This document shows, one piece after another, positions 11,762 to 24,075 of a DNA stretch of 64,000 nucleotides. How positions within the stretch are numbered: the first letter of the stretch is position 1; every line of letters starts with the position of its first letter. This DNA comes from Benincasa hispida (lineage: Eukaryota > Streptophyta > Magnoliopsida > Cucurbitales > Cucurbitaceae): the NCBI RefSeq assembly GCF_009727055.1, contig NC_052359.1:57953094-58017093 (forward strand), written 5' to 3'. Made by a program: the position numbers and the translations under genes. The notes below the pieces were generated by a model, which did no database searches, was not told the DNA's origin, and saw nothing but the letters and a program-made list of their open reading frames with translations.

Positions 11762-12570
11762 AAAATCTAGGGCTCGCAAGTTACATGAAGAAGATTTTCT
11801 TTTGTAGGTAATAACACTTACTCTTCTTCTTCTTCTTCCTCTCTTTGTTTCAATTTCAACTCTTAGGTTTTATGGATTTCACTCCGGCTCTTTGTCTACC
11901 TACTTTCTCTGTCTCTATCTCTCTCTCAAAACTATTGTACACTTGAAGCTAACGATTCGAGGTTAGTGACTAGGTCCTCCCACCCTTTTAGACCCGTTTT
12001 ATGTTTAGATTTCAATCAACTCTTAAATATTCAAAACCTAGGGCTCACAAGTTACATGAAAAAGATTTTCTTTTGTATGTAAGAGCGCACACTCTTCTTC
12101 TGCTTCCTCTTTTATGTTTCAATTTCAACTCCTAGGTTTTATGGATTTCACTCCGGTTCTTTGTCTACCAACTCCCTCTGTCTCTATCTCTTTCTCAAAA
12201 CTATTGGACACTTGAAGATAACGGTTCGAGGTTAATGACTGGATCCTCTCACCCTTTTAGACCCGTTTTATGTTTGAATTTCAATCAACTCTTAAACATT
12301 CAAAATCTAGAGCTCACAAGTTACATGAAGAAAATTTTCTTTTGTAGGTAAGAACGCACACTCTTCTTCTTCTTTCTCTCATATGTTTCTATTTCAACTC
12401 CTAAGTATTATGGATTTCACTCCGGCTCTTTGTCTACCAACTCTCTCCGTCTCTGTCTCTCTCCCAAAACTATTGGACACTTGAATCTAACGATTCGAGG
12501 TTAGTGACTAGATCCTCCCACCCTTTTAGACCCGTTTTATGTTTGGATTTCAATCAACTCTTAAACATTC
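11762..12570 (+). repeat. three tandem copies of a 269-271 bp unit
   Basis: Units start at 11762, 12033 and 12302, each with AAAA(T/C)CTAG(G/A)GCTC(G/A)CAAG. Each contains a CT-rich tract (CTCTTCTTCT...), ATGGATTTCACTCCGG, and TTTTAGACCCGTTTTATG near its end. The copies are highly similar, so the array is fairly recent. Confidence 0.9.
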
Positions 12571-12649
12571 ATGCTTTCGAATTTAATTCCTTTGGGTATC
12601 ATTCAAATGGGTAATTGCAGGTACTATCTCATGCTAAAAGTAAAAAATT

Positions 12650-12945
12650 TATGCTAGAACTCGATCCTCAATTTGGTCCAGAACTCGATCTTCAATCCGG
12701 TCAAAAACTCCATCCTCGATCCCCACTGTGAAGAACTTGATCCAGTCTAGAACTCGATCCGGTCTAGAACTAGATCCTCAATCGAACTCGATCCAAGTCT
12801 TAATCCACCCCAGAACTCGTTCCTCGATCGAACTCTATTCAAGTCTTGATCAGGTCTTCGATCTGATCCAGAACTCCCCCACTGTGAAGAACTCGATGCT
12901 TGCCCAGATCTGTAGCAAAACAAAACCCACTCGATGCTCCCCCAT
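12650..12945 (+). repeat. degenerate short tandem repeat, CCAGAACTCGATCCTCGATC type
   Basis: A loose 20-25 bp unit (variants of CCAGAACTCGATCCTCAATC) is repeated about ten times. CACTGTGAAGAACT occurs twice (12724 and 12882). A related CTCGATCCTCGATCC cluster sits at about 48300-48350 inside an LTR. Confidence 0.65.
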
Positions 12946-14043
12946 TCGATGCTATTGTGTGTTTCCTTACCTCTTTCATTTTAATAAGTTTGTTTATTAA
13001 AAAAAAAACTATTATTGATACTTTGTTATCTTGTGTTGTGGAATTTAGATTCTTGATTTTAACATTCTTTTCTTTCTTCTCCCTTCAGTCGAGTAGTTTT
13101 TTATAGGTCCAGATGATGGTATACAATTGATTTTTAATTTTAAAAGAGTGAGGTACGTGATTTGATTTTGACTTATTAATTAAAGGAGTTTATGTTTATT
13201 TAAGACAAGTTTGTGTAAGTTCTTAAATTTCACATATTCTGTTTTTTATTTAAATTTGTGTGAGTAGGTGTTGTAATTAGTCACTTAGGACATGGATTTT
13301 TTTTTTTACTACAGCTGATTGGCCTTAATATACTATCTTTGGTTGATATTGTTACCCAAATATGTGGGAATTTGGTTGAACCTTTATTGAGTTGTTGTGG
13401 TGCTGAATTGATTCATTTTTTGTTGCTTAGTTTGTTGAAAGTAATAAATATTTCTAGACTTCTTTGTAATAAAAGTGGTGCTGAATTGCGTTTATGTAAC
13501 TTTGTCGATTATTAATGAACCACATATTTTTAGGTTGTCTTGAGAGTCAAAATGACAATTATCTACTTTTTATATAGTTTTGACATTCAATTGTAGTTTT
13601 GGGAATCAATCTAATGTTAATTCACTTTTTATGTAGGTAGATGAAGATCAAAGATGGAAGCTCAATTTCATGATGCTGTAATTCTCAAAACTTGATGAAT
13701 ATTGTATTTTGGGAACATTGTATGGTTGAAAATTACATTTGATATATTTTTTGTATTATTGGATAATTTTTTTAGTTTCTAATGTAAATTGATTACTAAA
13801 TTTCAATCATGAAAGGAAGCCATTGTATTTAATGCATACATTGTGAATTATTTCATATGTTTATTTAACTTAAAACAAGTGTTTGTAATGTAAATGGACA
13901 TAATTTCAATGTTATTTGTTATAACATAAGATTAAAGCTATATATATATATATGATATAATGGCCTTAAAAAGGTTATCATATGTCAAATAAAGCATTAA
14001 AAAATGCTATTATATCATAAAGATAGCATTTAGAGCAAGCTAT

Positions 14044-16121
14044 TGTTGGGATTAATGTCCTAATTCTCCTGAAGTCTCGTTGTTTGTAATGATACACATT
14101 GTTTGATGAATAAAATAAATGTTATTTCATTCTGGCATTTACTTATATTCAATAAACAAAGCTCCTTGGTCATCTTATGTGAACTTAGGCATGTATATGT
14201 GATATACAAGTGGATCATGACTTAAGTGATAACCTAAATAGGTCTGTAGTATAAGGATTAAGGTGGGATACCTGATCTTGGTGACACTATGGATACGACC
14301 TACTTTGTAGAGGTTTGCAAGTGTTGTAAACTAATACAGATGGTAGATCCTGACCATTCATGTAGAGACGTGCGAGTGGGGGTGTCCTATACAAAAAGTT
14401 TGTATAAGACCGGACCAAGAGATGACTAGACTTTTTATATAACACCATTGATACTAGAGATGTACATCTCACCTAAATGACCATAGGTGACACAACCTCA
14501 ATCTTGAGTGTTTTGGGAACTCTTGCCTTTGAGGGCGGTCCTTTGATTAGTATAGGTGAGAGTGGCCAGATTGCCAACTCAACATGCCTACTTTTTTGGA
14601 GACTTGTCTGATTTGGGAGCTGGGAACTCAATCCATAAGATGGAATTCACTCCTTTCCCAAGCAAGGATAAGTAGAGAGATTATTCCCTTAAGGGCTGAT
14701 TCCAGGGCTTGAACATAGTGGTCACAACTTCTCTTTGGAAGAGAGGACTCAGTCATAGTAGGACTATGGCTTATGTTCATTAAAGGGATCAATGGTACTT
14801 AAGGAGTTAGATGTAACTATAGGGGCATAACGATTATTGGCCTAGGTGTACTTAGGAGCGATCTGTGAAGGGTTGTCGCACTACTGATTGGTTAAGATGG
14901 ACACATAATATATCTGTGATAAGGAGAGTTCAGTTGTTGGTCTTTAGTGGAGTGCCTGGCAGTTAACGGATGGTAGATCCAATGACTAAAGAGTTTAGTC
15001 AGTTATTCATGTACCGTTGAAGCTTTGAGTTACAGGTCCATAAGGTCCCCTGTGTAGCTCAATGGATTCAGTTGAGGATAAGTTCTTGATGTTGATTTGA
15101 AATGTTCAAATTGACAAGAGGTAATTCAATTATATATGATATGATCGGTATGATGTATGAGATACATCTAGTGGGGGATAATGTAATGAGATTTACATTA
15201 AGTACCATGGAATAGAAAAATAGCTATAGTTTATGTGTTTCATGAGATAAAATATTAAAACTATAGGTTATAAATATAGTATGGTAAGTTAGTCATCATT
15301 TATATTTATAATAATATTAATTATTGGATAATTAATTCTTTTTCTCTAATAACCAATTGAGTGGGAGGTTATTGGTGGTTTCATGGTAACCATGAGATAA
15401 AAGAAAAATTATTTTCCTAATTTTGGTAATGTTAAGTTTTGTAAGCTTGAGATTTTCTCTCTCGGAAAATAATCTCACAGAAGTTTTCAAGTAAATAGGA
15501 TTTACTAAGTGACAACTTGGAGCGAGTTAAACGATCGTGTAGTGTTTGTAGGCAACAGACACACAGCTAAGCGATGAGCTAAACGATTACTTAGCTTTTG
15601 CTAAACGATTGGGCATCGACCTATACAATAGGTTTCAGCCTTCTCCCACTTGCTTAATCGTTTACACAATTATTGTTTCCTCCATCGTCTACCTCAAACC
15701 AAGTCCACACAGAGCCCACCCTTTGGATTCTCACACCGAGAATACCAAGGTATTCTTCTTGGTGGTGTCACTCTCAACTCGACACTGTCAAGGTTTTGTG
15801 GAGGTTGTTCGTGCTGTTGGGGAGTTCGTGATCGAGGCGATTGCTGAGTTCGTGTGTCGGTGTTCGTGTGGTGTAGCGATCGTGTTGGACGAGCATTCGA
15901 GGTTGCTGTGTTCGAGCATTCATGATTAAAGACCTTGGTGATGAGTCTACAAATGTTTGTAGATTTCTCCTTGATTATTTGTTTTATCATGTTGTAATTT
16001 CTGTAATGAATACATAACCGTATGTTTTTGTTTATGACTGTAATTATTAAGTTCATATATGATTGTGATTTGGAATAATATTTCCATTGCTCATGGAAAT
16101 CCTCATGCACGATTTCCTTCA
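14044..16121 (+). mobile_element. solo LTR (2078 bp) of the long-LTR group
   Basis: It starts TGTTGGGATTAATGTCC and ends CACGATTTCCTTCA. The exact 5-bp target duplication GCTAT flanks it at 14039-14043 and 16122-16126. There is no internal retrotransposon sequence, so it is a solo LTR formed by LTR-LTR recombination. The group hairpin TATACAAA-AAG-TTTGTATA is at 14388-14406. CGATCG/AACGAT motifs occur at about 15530-15610. The small open frame at 15609-15929 falls in the LTR and has no domain. Confidence 0.88.
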
Positions 16122-16353
16122 GCTATTATATGTTAAAGATAACATTAATGACTAATGCTATTGAATGTTTTCATAACCATGTATACATGCTATATTTCCA
16201 TACTCTATTATAGTATCCATTATAGCTCTATAAAAAGGTTATAAAAAGTCCCAGACTTTTAATAACATAGTCTGTCAGGACCTTCGAAAAAGGCCATGAA
16301 ATCTTGTATAGCTTTTTCGTTAGTTATTGTATTCATTATTTCTTACAGTGTGA

Positions 16354-18351
16354 GCCAACCATAGGGAAAACCCGATTGGGCCAACAACTAAAGCAATCCT
16401 ATATATTTCTAGAGTTTGAGTAAAAAGTCATGCAAATGCCATCCATAGGGGGCACAAGCAAAGGTGCCTCGAGGCCGAACATGAAAATTTACTACAAACT
16501 AATGATAAAGACCATGGGATGTGATGACACACGTCCCGCTCCCACTTACTATAAACATTCCCTCCATTCATGATACACGTCCCGCTCCCACTTACTATAA
16601 GCATTCCCTCCATTCACCTTGGTATTAACCTATACAAACACCACCCGTAGGGGGACGCAAGCAAAGATGTCTCGAGGCCGAGTATAGGTCTCACGGTGTG
16701 AACTATAATGGAGAAATATGAAAAGAGAAAATGAAGTATCATATACCCCATTTTCCTCCCATTGAGTGTTTTACCTAGAGTTAATTTAACTTAAAAAAAT
16801 ACGATTAATTATTTTTACTAAGTGATTGTTTAAATTTTCCCAAAAATAACAATTATTTTGGATAGTTAAACAATTTTGATTAATGTTCATTAAACACTTT
16901 AACAAACTTTAATCAACAATGACATGCTTATAGCAAATCTATCTAATTCACCTTCCAGGTCAGTTCCTATGTAGGGGTGTTCCGTTTTCGTCAACTTAAA
17001 TACTCCAGCCTAGCCAGAACTAGCCTTAGACAAAGGTCTCTTATAGATACATTGGCTATAATTTTAATCTTTTATTAAAACCAATTCAATTCTATTAAAC
17101 TGATTAAAAAGATTAATTTAATTTTTAATCTCATTAGAAATGTAGTGAACTTAGGCCTATGTGAATCATATTTTAAACTATTTTAAAAAAAATGATTTGA
17201 ACCTAAGTTTGTATGCAATTCTAAAATATTGATTTTAATTTCTAATTTATTTAATTATAACTATTATAAAATAAATGAAACAAATTAAAAACCATACATT
17301 GCATTTATTGACATACTTAGTAAAATTATAACAATTATAAAATTATCTAAAGTAGTGTCATGATGCAATCTCCATTTCATTACTAAACATACATAAAACT
17401 TATATACTAAAGTAATGAAATTTAAATAATAATATTCAAACATACATCCAACTATATATTATAACTCTTAGAATATAAATGATGCACGACAGTGTTATTA
17501 TGCATGCAAACATATATTATAACACTTATGTTATATGATGCATGAGCATGCTATAAAATTAAATCATGCAACTATATTATAACATTTATAATATACATGA
17601 TGCATGAAAAATACATAATCTATGGTGGGATTTTACTATATAGCATACATTATGACATATATTAAATAAAATTAAATCATACATCAAACGTATAATTTAA
17701 AGAACAATTTATGGATCAAGATTAGATTCCTAAGCTATTAATTAAATTAATATAACTTTTATATTAATTTAGTTAATAGAAAAACTAACTATTACATCAA
17801 ATAATAGCTTAACTAGTTCAAAATAGGTGAACTGGACCTTGAATTGCACGAACCAAACTGCCCAAATCTCGAATCGACTGCGAACTAGACTGCTAAACCG
17901 CCAGATTTCATGAATTGTTCGTGAATCTTGTGAAGTTTCCGTCTCAGAGTGTTGCAATGTTGTGACCTAGCGTTGCAATGCTAAGGAAAAAAAATTAACA
18001 TTCGCCTTTTCGCAGCGTTACAACGTTAGAGCCCAGTGTTGCAACGTTGTTGTACAGTCAGAAATTTCTTCATTTCTGCTTCGATTTGGGCTTCATTTTC
18101 TCTAGAAACTCACCGAAATCAGCATGAACAACTCAAATAATGAATTACAAACTCAATTGCTTAGTTATGCCAAAAAACAAAGGGCCCTTACAAACCAAAT
18201 TTGTAAATTTAAAGCAATAAATCTAAAGTCCAATCCCAAAAACATCCCATTCAACCATTCATCAACATGAACAATAATACAGAATGCAAACCCACCATAA
18301 AACTTAAATTTAATCCTGGAAAAACAAAAATTGGGAACAAAAAACCACCAT
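16354..18351 (-). mobile_element. 5' leader of a long-LTR copia element, internal remnant
   Basis: This is non-coding and lies internal to the LTR and primer site at 18352-19873. It resembles the leader of the element at 51677-61358 (about 57240-58300). Shared blocks are CCCACTTACTATnAA with TTCCCTCCATTCACCTTG, TTAACCTATACAAA, and TCTCACGGTGTGAACTAT. A 46-bp stretch (ACACGTCCCGCTCCCACTTA...) is tandemly duplicated at about 16524-16615. Gag and pol are missing here. Confidence 0.6.
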
Positions 18352-18363
18352 TCTGATACTAAT
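18352..18363 (-). other. primer binding site remnant
   Basis: The minus strand reads TTAGTATCAGAA next to the LTR edge, one or two changes from the usual TGGTATCAGAGC. Confidence 0.55.
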
Positions 18364-19873
18364 TAAAGGAACCATGAGGTCCACTGCGGAAGCGCGGATC
18401 GTTTTCAATTCCCAATTTTCACATAATACAAAATGCAGAGAAAAATTACACAATTCAAATACATGTGAAGTCAAATAAGTCTTCATGTATTTCCTTTTCA
18501 AATGGTCACGAACTATTCGTATAGAAATACGAACAAAAAAGACAACAAACCCAACTTGGACACCACCAAGAGGTAATCCCTTGTATTATCTGTAGGGATT
18601 AAGAATTATAGGAGGTGTGGGCTTTGTATATTTTGGAAAGTGGAAGAGAAGAATTGAGAGGAAGAAGAGAGATCTAAATTACACATAGACAGTTTGTGTC
18701 ACACACACACACACACAATGTATCAAATAAACTTTATATTATAATATATCAAATACATTATATTAATTATATCACATATAATTAATTCCCTCAATTAATT
18801 TGAACAATTCAAATTAATATAAAATTAATTCTCAATAATCCCAGTTGAGCTACAGATGGGACTTTATGGACCTGTAGATTGAAACTCCAATGGTACTTGA
18901 ATAATTAATTAAACTCCTTTAATTAAATTATTCAACATCCATTACCTATCGGTTACTCTACTAAAGACTAACAGCTGCACTCTTCACACTATAGATATAT
19001 TTTTGTGTCCATTGGATATAACTAGTCAACAGTGCAATGAGCCTTCACAAACTGCTTGTAAGTACAGTTGGACCAAAATTATTGTTTTGCCTCTACAGTT
19101 ACACCTAACTCCTTAAGTACCACTGATCCTTCCCTCTAAGGAACAATAGGTCATAGTCCAACTATGACCAAAACCCCTCTCGAGCCAAGAGAGGGTGTGG
19201 CGCCACATTGCTCAAGCTCTGAAATCAGCTCTTAAGGGAGAAATTTAACTACTTGCCCCGACATTAGGGATGAGGGAATTCCATCTTATGTAGCTGTGTT
19301 TTCAGCTCCCAATCAAACGAATCCCCAGAATGGTAAGCTTATTGAGTCAGCAATCTGCTCACTCTCACTCATACAAATTAAAGAATCTCCTTCACAGACT
19401 GAAGTTCATAACTCACTCAGGATTTAGGCCATGTCACTTATGGTCATCTTGGTGAAATGTAAGTCTCTATTATAATGGTGTTAAATAATGAAACTATTCA
19501 TTTCATGGTTTGATCTTATACAAACCCCTTTATATAAAATATGAATGATCACGATCAGATCATTTATAACACTTTACAACAATTGAACATCTATAAAGCA
19601 GATCATATTCGTAGTGTCAGGATAAAGTATCCAGCCTTATCTATCTACTACAGACCATTTAGGTTATCACTTAAACATGATCTAACTATATGTCTCTACA
19701 TACATGTTTAAGCTGTAGAAGATAACCTCGGATGTTTTTTTTATCGGTTTTGTGAGTTAATGCTACTAAATGTCGAATAAAATACCTCATATTTTATTAA
19801 AGAAATAAATTGATTGTATATTACAATTTTAAAAACTACAGAACCTATGAGATTTATGGCATCAACCCTAACA
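18364..19873 (-). repeat. 5' LTR of a minus-strand long-LTR element, inserted in RNase H of C1
   Basis: On the minus strand it starts at 19873 with TGTTAGGGTTGATGCC, and it ends near 18364 (TTCCTTTA, a decayed TTCCTTCA). A primer binding remnant lies just beyond, so this is the 5' LTR of an element whose body runs leftward. Its outer edge cuts the RNase H frame of C1 after IRNIVEK. The group hairpin is degenerate here (about 19516-19534). It carries a (CA)n run at 18700-18717. Confidence 0.75.
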
Positions 19874-20751
19874 CTTTCTCCACTATATTTCTGATAAAAT
19901 GTAATCGTATATCCACATATTTTGTTCTATCATGAAACTGTGAACTCTTTGTAAGGTGAATAGCACTGTGGTTGTCACATTTTATGTTATCTTGACTGCA
20001 ACTAAAATTTTTTAATAATCTTTGTAGCCATTTTGCTTCTTTTACTGCTTCTATTAAAACAATTAACCTTGCTTCTGTGGTAGATAGGGTTACAATATAT
20101 TGTAGGTTAGACTTCCAGCTTATATTGTTTCTACCAAACTGAAACACATACTCTATTAGAGACCTTCCCTTATCCAAATTACCAGTAAAGCCTGAATCTA
20201 AGTAGCCTATTAGATTTAGGCTAATTGTGTCAGGTTGTTTGTAAAGGAGGCCTTTCTTCTGAGTTCCTACTAGGTATCTGTATACCCACTTTGTAGCTTC
20301 CCAATGATCCTTCCCTGGGTTCCCCATATTTCTGCTCACTAAGTTGGAATAGTGAGCTAAATCAGGTCTAGTACATACTATTAGGTACATAAGACTGCAT
20401 GTAGCACTGAAATAGGGGATTCTCTCCATTACTTTCTTTTGTTTTTCAGTAGTAAGAGAGTCTTGGGCTGAATGCTTAAAGTGTTGGGCTAGATGAATGC
20501 ATACAGCCTTGGCATCTGCCATGTTGAACCTCTTTAGAACTTTGGATGCATAGTCTGACTGACATAGAAGCAGCTCTTCTTTATATCTATTTCTGTAGAT
20601 CTCATTCCTAGGATTCTTTTTGTAGCTTCTAGGTCTTTCATGTCAAACTCTTTGTTGATTAGTGATATAATTTCATTTAGTTCATTCAAGTTGCTTCCAG
20701 CAAAGAGCATATCATCTACATACAAAAATAGATACACTTCCTCTTTGTTTT
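19854..20751 (-). pseudogene. C1 RT C-terminal part and RNase H
   Basis: The RT catalytic motif YVDDMLFAGS is at about 20690-20725 and is intact. RNase H follows at 19854-20522, with TRPDLAHYSNLVSRNM, GYLDSGFTGN, STTEARLI and CDNHSAIHL. One acidic site in the usual Y-x-D-S-D-(F/W) pattern reads DSGF, so that catalytic Asp appears lost. A stop separates the two frames near 20525-20533. The 3' end is cut by the LTR at 19873. Confidence 0.88.
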
Positions 20752-22546
20752 TCTTGTATTGGGCTTTTATGCCCTAGTTTATTGTTTTGTACTAGTTTTT
20801 TGTATACCTCACTTAACTTTAGGACAAATGGGAGATTGTTGGGATTGATGCTCTGATAGTAGATGACTATTGTATAGTTGGGTGCTTGTGTTTAGGAAAA
20901 GGTACACGATCGTGTAGGTTTTTCTAAGTAATCGTCTAGCAAAAGGTAAGCGATCATTTAGATCTGCTCGGTGCGCTAAGCGTTCATTTAGAAAAGGTAA
21001 GTGATCATGTAGAAATTGTGGGCGATCGTTTAGTGCACGGGTGTGCTATTGTTTAGGACGATGGGCACTATCGTGTAGGCTCTCAACATTAAGCGATCGT
21101 ATGGATTCACACCGTGCGCAATTTTTTTCGTGCCTTACAAAATGATTTTTTTAATTTTATTCTTAAATTACAAGAACCGTATTCAAACTTCCTACTTTCG
21201 CACGATTTCGGAGAAATTCTCGGTCAATTATCTCATAACCGCCTAATTAATTAAATAATTAATATAATCATATTATATTCTTAACCTATAGTTTGATATC
21301 ATATATCTACTATAGTATTTTCTCCTCTACTTGATATAAATCATATTTATATCTAATTTCCTCCAAAATAATGTATCTCATACATTTAGTCAATTATATC
21401 ATATATAATTAACCAGCTCAATTATATCATATATAATCGAACTTTCTCTTGTCAATTTGAAAATTGTAAACTGACCCAAAAACTGATTCTCAACTTTATC
21501 CAAGCTACCAAGGGGATCTTAAGAACCTATGACTCGAAGTTCCAACGATATGTGAATAGCTGACTAAACTCTTCAGCCACGAAATCTACCATCTGTTAAC
21601 TGCTAGACATTCTACTAAAGACCAACAATTGAACTCTTCTTACCACAAATATATTTCTGTGTCCATCGGATATAACCAATCATGAGTACGATGACCCTTC
21701 ATAGATGCTCATAATTACAGTTGGGCCAATTTACCATTTTGCCCCTATAGTTACATCTCACTTCTTAAATACTACTGATCCCTCTAATGAACAATACAAC
21801 ATAGTCCAACTATGTATGAACACCTCTCGGGCCAAGAAAAGGTGTGTGGTGCCACATCGTTCAAGCCCTAGAACCAACCCTTAAGGGAACTATCTATCTA
21901 CTTACCCCTACTTCGGGGAAGAAGTGAATTCCATCTTGTGTAACTGAATTTCTAGCTCCCAAATAAGATGAATCCCCAAAGTGGTAGGTTTGAGTCGACG
22001 ACCTGGCCACTCGCACCCATGCAAATCAAAGGATTGCCCTCAATGGCAGGAGTTCCTAACTCACTCAGGATTGAAGTCATGTTACCTATGGTCATTCTAG
22101 TGAAGTGAAGTCTCGGTCATGAACGGTGTTATATAATGAGATGTTAACACTTCGTGGTTAGGTCTTATACAAACTCTTTGTATAGGACGCCCTCGCTCGC
22201 ATGTCCCCTACACAAATAATCAGGATCAGACCATCTATGACCATTCCACAAGGCAGGCCGCATCCGTAGCGTTGCTAGAATAAGGTTCCCCTCCTATATC
22301 CATACACTACAAACCATTTTGGTTATGACTTAAGACATGATCCACTTGTATGTCACCACATACATGCTTAAGTTACATCCAGATAACCAAGGACTTTAGG
22401 TTTATTGGTTTTTGATAAAGCAAATAAAAAAATTAACTGAGCAAAATCAAGATGTGAACTAAATATCTTATATTATACATCACAAGTGTTCGTACAAACT
22501 GTTTACAAACTACATGACACGAGACTTTAGGGCATCAACCCCAACA
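20752..22546 (-). mobile_element. chimeric long-LTR insertion within C1 RT
   Basis: The insertion separates YIRKDEN (22547-22570) from QYKKNKEEV (about 20735-20760) of RT. GTTTT lies at both borders (20747-20751 and 22547-22551), a likely target duplication. The right part is a minus-oriented LTR starting at 22546 with TGTTGGGGTTGATGCC, with the hairpin at 22166-22184 and CGATCG motifs at about 20905-21105. Its left 100 bp is odd: a polypurine-like CAAATGGGAGA is followed by TTGTTGGGATTGATGC in plus orientation before LTR interior begins. This looks like a recombinant or rearranged copy. Confidence 0.7.
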
Positions 22547-24075
22547 GTTTTCATCCTTTCTTATGTAAACATAAGAGTCATAACTGCTTCTTTTGAACTT
22601 TAGCTTAGAAATGAACTCGCCAAACCTTTTATACCAGCATCTAAGGGATTGATTAAGCCCATATAGGGACTTTTTTAGCAAATAAACTAAGTCTTCTGCC
22701 TCTTTCTTCTTATACCATTTAGGCTAAGACATGTAGATAGTTTCTTCTAGTTTTCCATGAAGGAATGCGGTGGTCACATTTAGCCATTCTAGTTCTAAGT
22801 TTCTGAAAGCTACAATAGTTAGAAATACTATGATAGAAGTATGCTTCACTACAGGAGAGAAAATATCATTGTAGTCCAATCCTTCTCTTTGAGTGTACCT
22901 TCTAGCCACAAGTTTATCCTTATAGCAAATCCCTTCTTCATCTGTCTTCCCTAACTTCTTCTTAAAGATCCACTTGCATGAAACTACTTTCTGTTTAGGA
23001 GGTAGAGAGGTCAAGTTCCAAGGTTCATTCTTATACAAGGAGCTCATCTCATTGTTCATTACCTTTACCCACTGCTTACTGTCTTTGCTGTTGATAACTT
23101 CTTCATAGCTTCTAGGCTCATCATCATTTAGGTCATAATAGAGGTTTGTAAAAGCTACATAGTCATCTTCCCTATATCTCTAAGATGGCCTAATCTCTCT
23201 TCTACTTTTGTCTCTAATTAGAGTGTAGTTTTCTAGGTCTTCTGTTTGTGGTTCTTTGGTTGTTGCCTTTGTCACGATTTCTTCTACTTCAAGCTGATCA
23301 GGGTGATCAGTTTGAATAGAATTTAGAAGGATCTGATGAGTGTTAGTTACTTCCACCTCAGAATGAGCTTGAACCACCATTTCATCATATTTTTCAGTTT
23401 TTTTAGGATCCTTAGCATCCATATAAAGTACTTCTTCTCTAAAAACACATCTCTACTCACTACCCATTGTTAGTTCTTAAATCCCACAACTTGAACCCCT
23501 TAGTACCTTCTAGATATCCAATAAACATGTATGTCACTGCTCTAGGTTGAACCTTTGCTTGTCTTACATGTAAATATCCCATACAGCCAAAGGGTTTTAA
23601 GAAAGACAGGTTAGGAGGGTGGCCTGATCAAACTTCTTCAGGAGTTTTAAAATCAATTGTTGTACAAGGACTTCTATTGATGTAAAACAAGCTGCAAGTA
23701 CTGCCTCTACTCAAAAAGACTTTGACACTTTAGCTTCTGAAATCATATACCTAACCCTCTCTAGAATTGTTCTATTCATCCTCTCAGCTACTCCATTATG
23801 TTGTGGTGTGTATGCAACAATCTTATGTCTAGAAATCCTATTTTTAGCACAAGAACTATTGAAATCATTTCCCAAAAACTCTAATCCATTGTCTGTTCTC
23901 AAGAATTTTACTCTCTTATTAGATTGATTCTCATTAATAGATTTTCAGCTTTTAAATTTATTAAAAGTTTGGTCTTTAGATTTTAAGAAATATACCCAAA
24001 CTTTCCTTGAGAAATCATTTATTAGAGAGAAAATACCTTGAAAAACTCCAAGATGGTGTCTTTGTAGGTCCCCAC
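22547..24075 (-). pseudogene. C1 integrase core to RT N-terminal part
   Basis: The integrase core is split over 23945-24157 (LINDFSRKVWVYFLKSKDQT) and 23711-23902 (RTDNGLEFLGNDF, then TPQHNGVAERMNRTILERVR). A hydrophilic linker is at 23180-23422. RT begins at 22724-23059 with NEPWNLTSLPPKQKVVSCKW and ARRYTQREGLDYNDIFSPV. The first RT catalytic Asp (usual DVKTAFLHG) reads NVTTAFLHG, an Asp-to-Asn change that would by itself kill polymerase activity. Frameshifts separate the blocks. Confidence 0.88.

Larger units (their letters stand above)
11190..16353. mobile_element. candidate non-autonomous CACTA-like element, split by a solo LTR
   Basis: The right end, read on the minus strand from about 16353, is CACTGTAAGAAATAATG, a CACTA-type terminus. 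The inner flank (about 16140-16330) holds repeated ATAGC/GCTAT and TTTTTATAACC motifs. The left flank (about 11258-11340) has similar AGCTTCTGGACATAGCC and GGCTATGG motifs, but no clean CACTA end, so that boundary is uncertain. Inside is a stretch (11400-13800) with CT-rich leader-like sequence, GTAGGTAA/GTATGTAA splice-donor-like sites and an AT-rich 3' end, but no long reading frame. It resembles a transcription unit without coding capacity. The solo LTR 14044-16121 landed in its right part. Confidence 0.4.

Noticed and set aside
12728..13106. Plus-strand frames at 12728-13000 and 12900-13106
   Set aside because: They are translations of a degenerate CGATCC repeat; repeated residues follow from the DNA repeat and not from a protein.
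15609..15929. 106-codon frame as a gene
   Set aside because: It lies entirely in a solo LTR with a clear target duplication, overlaps an antisense frame, and has no domain.
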